NCBI GenBank assembly: GCA_026414225.1
Contig: JAOAJK010000003.1
Span: 81,177 to 145,176, forward strand
Origin: Thermoplasmata archaeon
Lineage (GTDB): Archaea > Thermoplasmatota > Thermoplasmata > Lutacidiplasmatales > SKW197
Length of the DNA stretch: 64,000 bases
Direction of reading: 5' to 3'
Of the stretch, positions 63,490-64,000 are shown piece by piece (within the stretch, counting starts at the first letter, position 1; every line of letters begins with the position of its first letter). The position numbers and the translations under genes are program-made. Under the pieces are notes generated by a model that made no database searches, was not told the origin of the DNA, and saw only the letters and a program-made list of their open reading frames with translations.

Positions 63490-63499
63490 CCTATATTAC
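63490..63499 (+). promoter_or_regulatory. TATA box for the M20 peptidase gene
   Basis: CCTATATTAC lies about 35 nt before the TTG start at 63532. GGTGA (63523-63527) follows as a ribosome binding site. Confidence 0.5.
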
Positions 63500-63531
63500 C
63501 TGAAACTCCTTCTGCTCTCGTCGGTGAAAGA

Positions 63532-64000
63532 TTGGATGCAAAGGAAATAAAGAGAAAGGCGGCCGAAAACGAGGCAAAGGTTGCCAGGTTTCTTCAGGAC
63601 ATCATCGCTATTCCAAGCTTTTCTGGAGAGGAAGGAAAGGTTATAGAACGAATTGGCCAGGAAATGAAAAGCGTGGGCTTTGACGAGGTCTTCGTCGACC
63701 ACATGGGAAGCATTGTGGGAAGAATCGGCAGTGGAAAAACCAAAATCCTCTTTGACTCGCACATAGACACGGTAGGCATTGGAGATCCGGAGGCGTGGAA
63801 ATTTGATCCTTTCAGCGGCAAGCTCGAGAAAGGAATAATTTACGGGAGGGGCGCGTCCGATAACAAGGCAGCAATTGCGTGCATGGTCTATGCTGGTAAA
63901 TTAATAAAACAGCTCGGGCTTGAGTCGGACTATACCTTTTACGCTGCAGGGATTGTGCAGGAGGAGGACTGTGACGGGCTCGCAGCCAGGTCCCTTATAG
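63532..64000 (+). CDS. M20-family metallopeptidase (5' part, runs off the window)
   Basis: N-terminal 156 residues of an M20 peptidase (ArgE/DapE/YgeY-like), cut by the window edge. IPSFSGEEGKV, the metal-binding FDSHIDTVGIGD, GRGASDNKAAIA and the catalytic EED region are present. The TTG at 63532 follows GGTGA by 4 nt; an in-frame stop lies at 63481, so the start is close to this. It likely hydrolyses peptide or amide bonds; the substrate is unknown. Confidence 0.88.
   Translation, partial: MDAKEIKRKAAENEAKVARFLQDIIAIPSFSGEEGKVIERIGQEMKSVGFDEVFVDHMGSIVGRIGSGKTKILFDSHIDTVGIGDPEAWKFDPFSGKLEKGIIYGRGASDNKAAIACMVYAGKLIKQLGLESDYTFYAAGIVQEEDCDGLAARSLI

Overview
The window is archaeal chromosomal DNA, most likely from an uncultivated euryarchaeon near the Thermoplasmatota. 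I base this on EF-1alpha, ribosomal protein L40e, a DRG GTPase, an MBF1 bridging factor, type II (archaeal) GAPDH, the archaeal beta-CASP nuclease aCPSF2, SepF, archaeosortase A, two DUF835 proteins and surface proteins carrying N-terminal TNG repeats. The Thermoplasmatota placement is an inference; Archaea is near certain. Many genes have a TATA-like box 23-30 nt before the start codon and no leader. Others have a GGTGA/GGAGG ribosome binding site, and I used its spacing to choose starts. Coding density is very high. Convergent genes are packed so tightly that four pairs share a 4-nt stop-codon overlap. I see no tRNA, rRNA, CRISPR array or insertion sequence.

Layout. 0-4 kb: sepF, a DRG GTPase and a membrane protein with six DnaJ-type zinc-finger motifs. 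4-11 kb: a surface solute-binding protein with Ig-like repeats and a PGF-CTERM signal, then EF-1alpha, S10, a small ferredoxin, a RAM-domain protein and archaeosortase A, the predicted processor of PGF-CTERM proteins. 11-21 kb: a small zinc protein, a GNAT protein, L40e, a 1430-aa IleRS-like protein fused to two helix-hairpin-helix units and DUF835, a coiled-coil protein, a FolC-endonuclease III fusion, pgk and truA. 21-31.5 kb: an anchored subtilase, a tandem HTH regulator divergent from a DeoC/aldehyde oxidoreductase pair, and a compositionally distinct two-gene cassette of unknown function. 31.5-38.9 kb: a PEPCK-like enzyme, MBF1, GAPDH, and an operon of a Ras-like GTPase, a 94-aa helical protein and a STAND-type ATPase with TPRs. 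38.9-57 kb: three beta-helix surface proteins (one of about 2467 aa with six modules) interleaved with LarE, a zinc-ribbon/DUF835 protein, AlaX and an ABC-2 exporter pair. 57-64 kb: aCPSF2, a DUF1614-RDD membrane protein, a Mut7-C/TrmG10 fusion, a riboflavin-pathway reductase, a small helical protein, a hairpin-rich spacer, a purine phosphoribosyltransferase and the start of an M20 peptidase.

How the genes fit together. Central carbon genes (pgk, gap, the PEPCK-like gene) fit gluconeogenesis or glycolysis at the three-carbon level. DeoC and AOR could turn deoxyribose phosphate into glyceraldehyde 3-phosphate plus acetate with ferredoxin reduction. The large cell-surface investment (five exported proteins, with the sortase in the same window) fits a peptide- or polymer-degrading heterotroph.

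The strongest candidates for undescribed biology are the IleRS-like fusion with eroded catalytic motifs, the GTPase/94-aa/STAND-TPR operon, the Cys-rich two-gene cassette at 29.6-31.4 kb, and several unusual fusions (FolC-Nth, Mut7-C-TrmG10).
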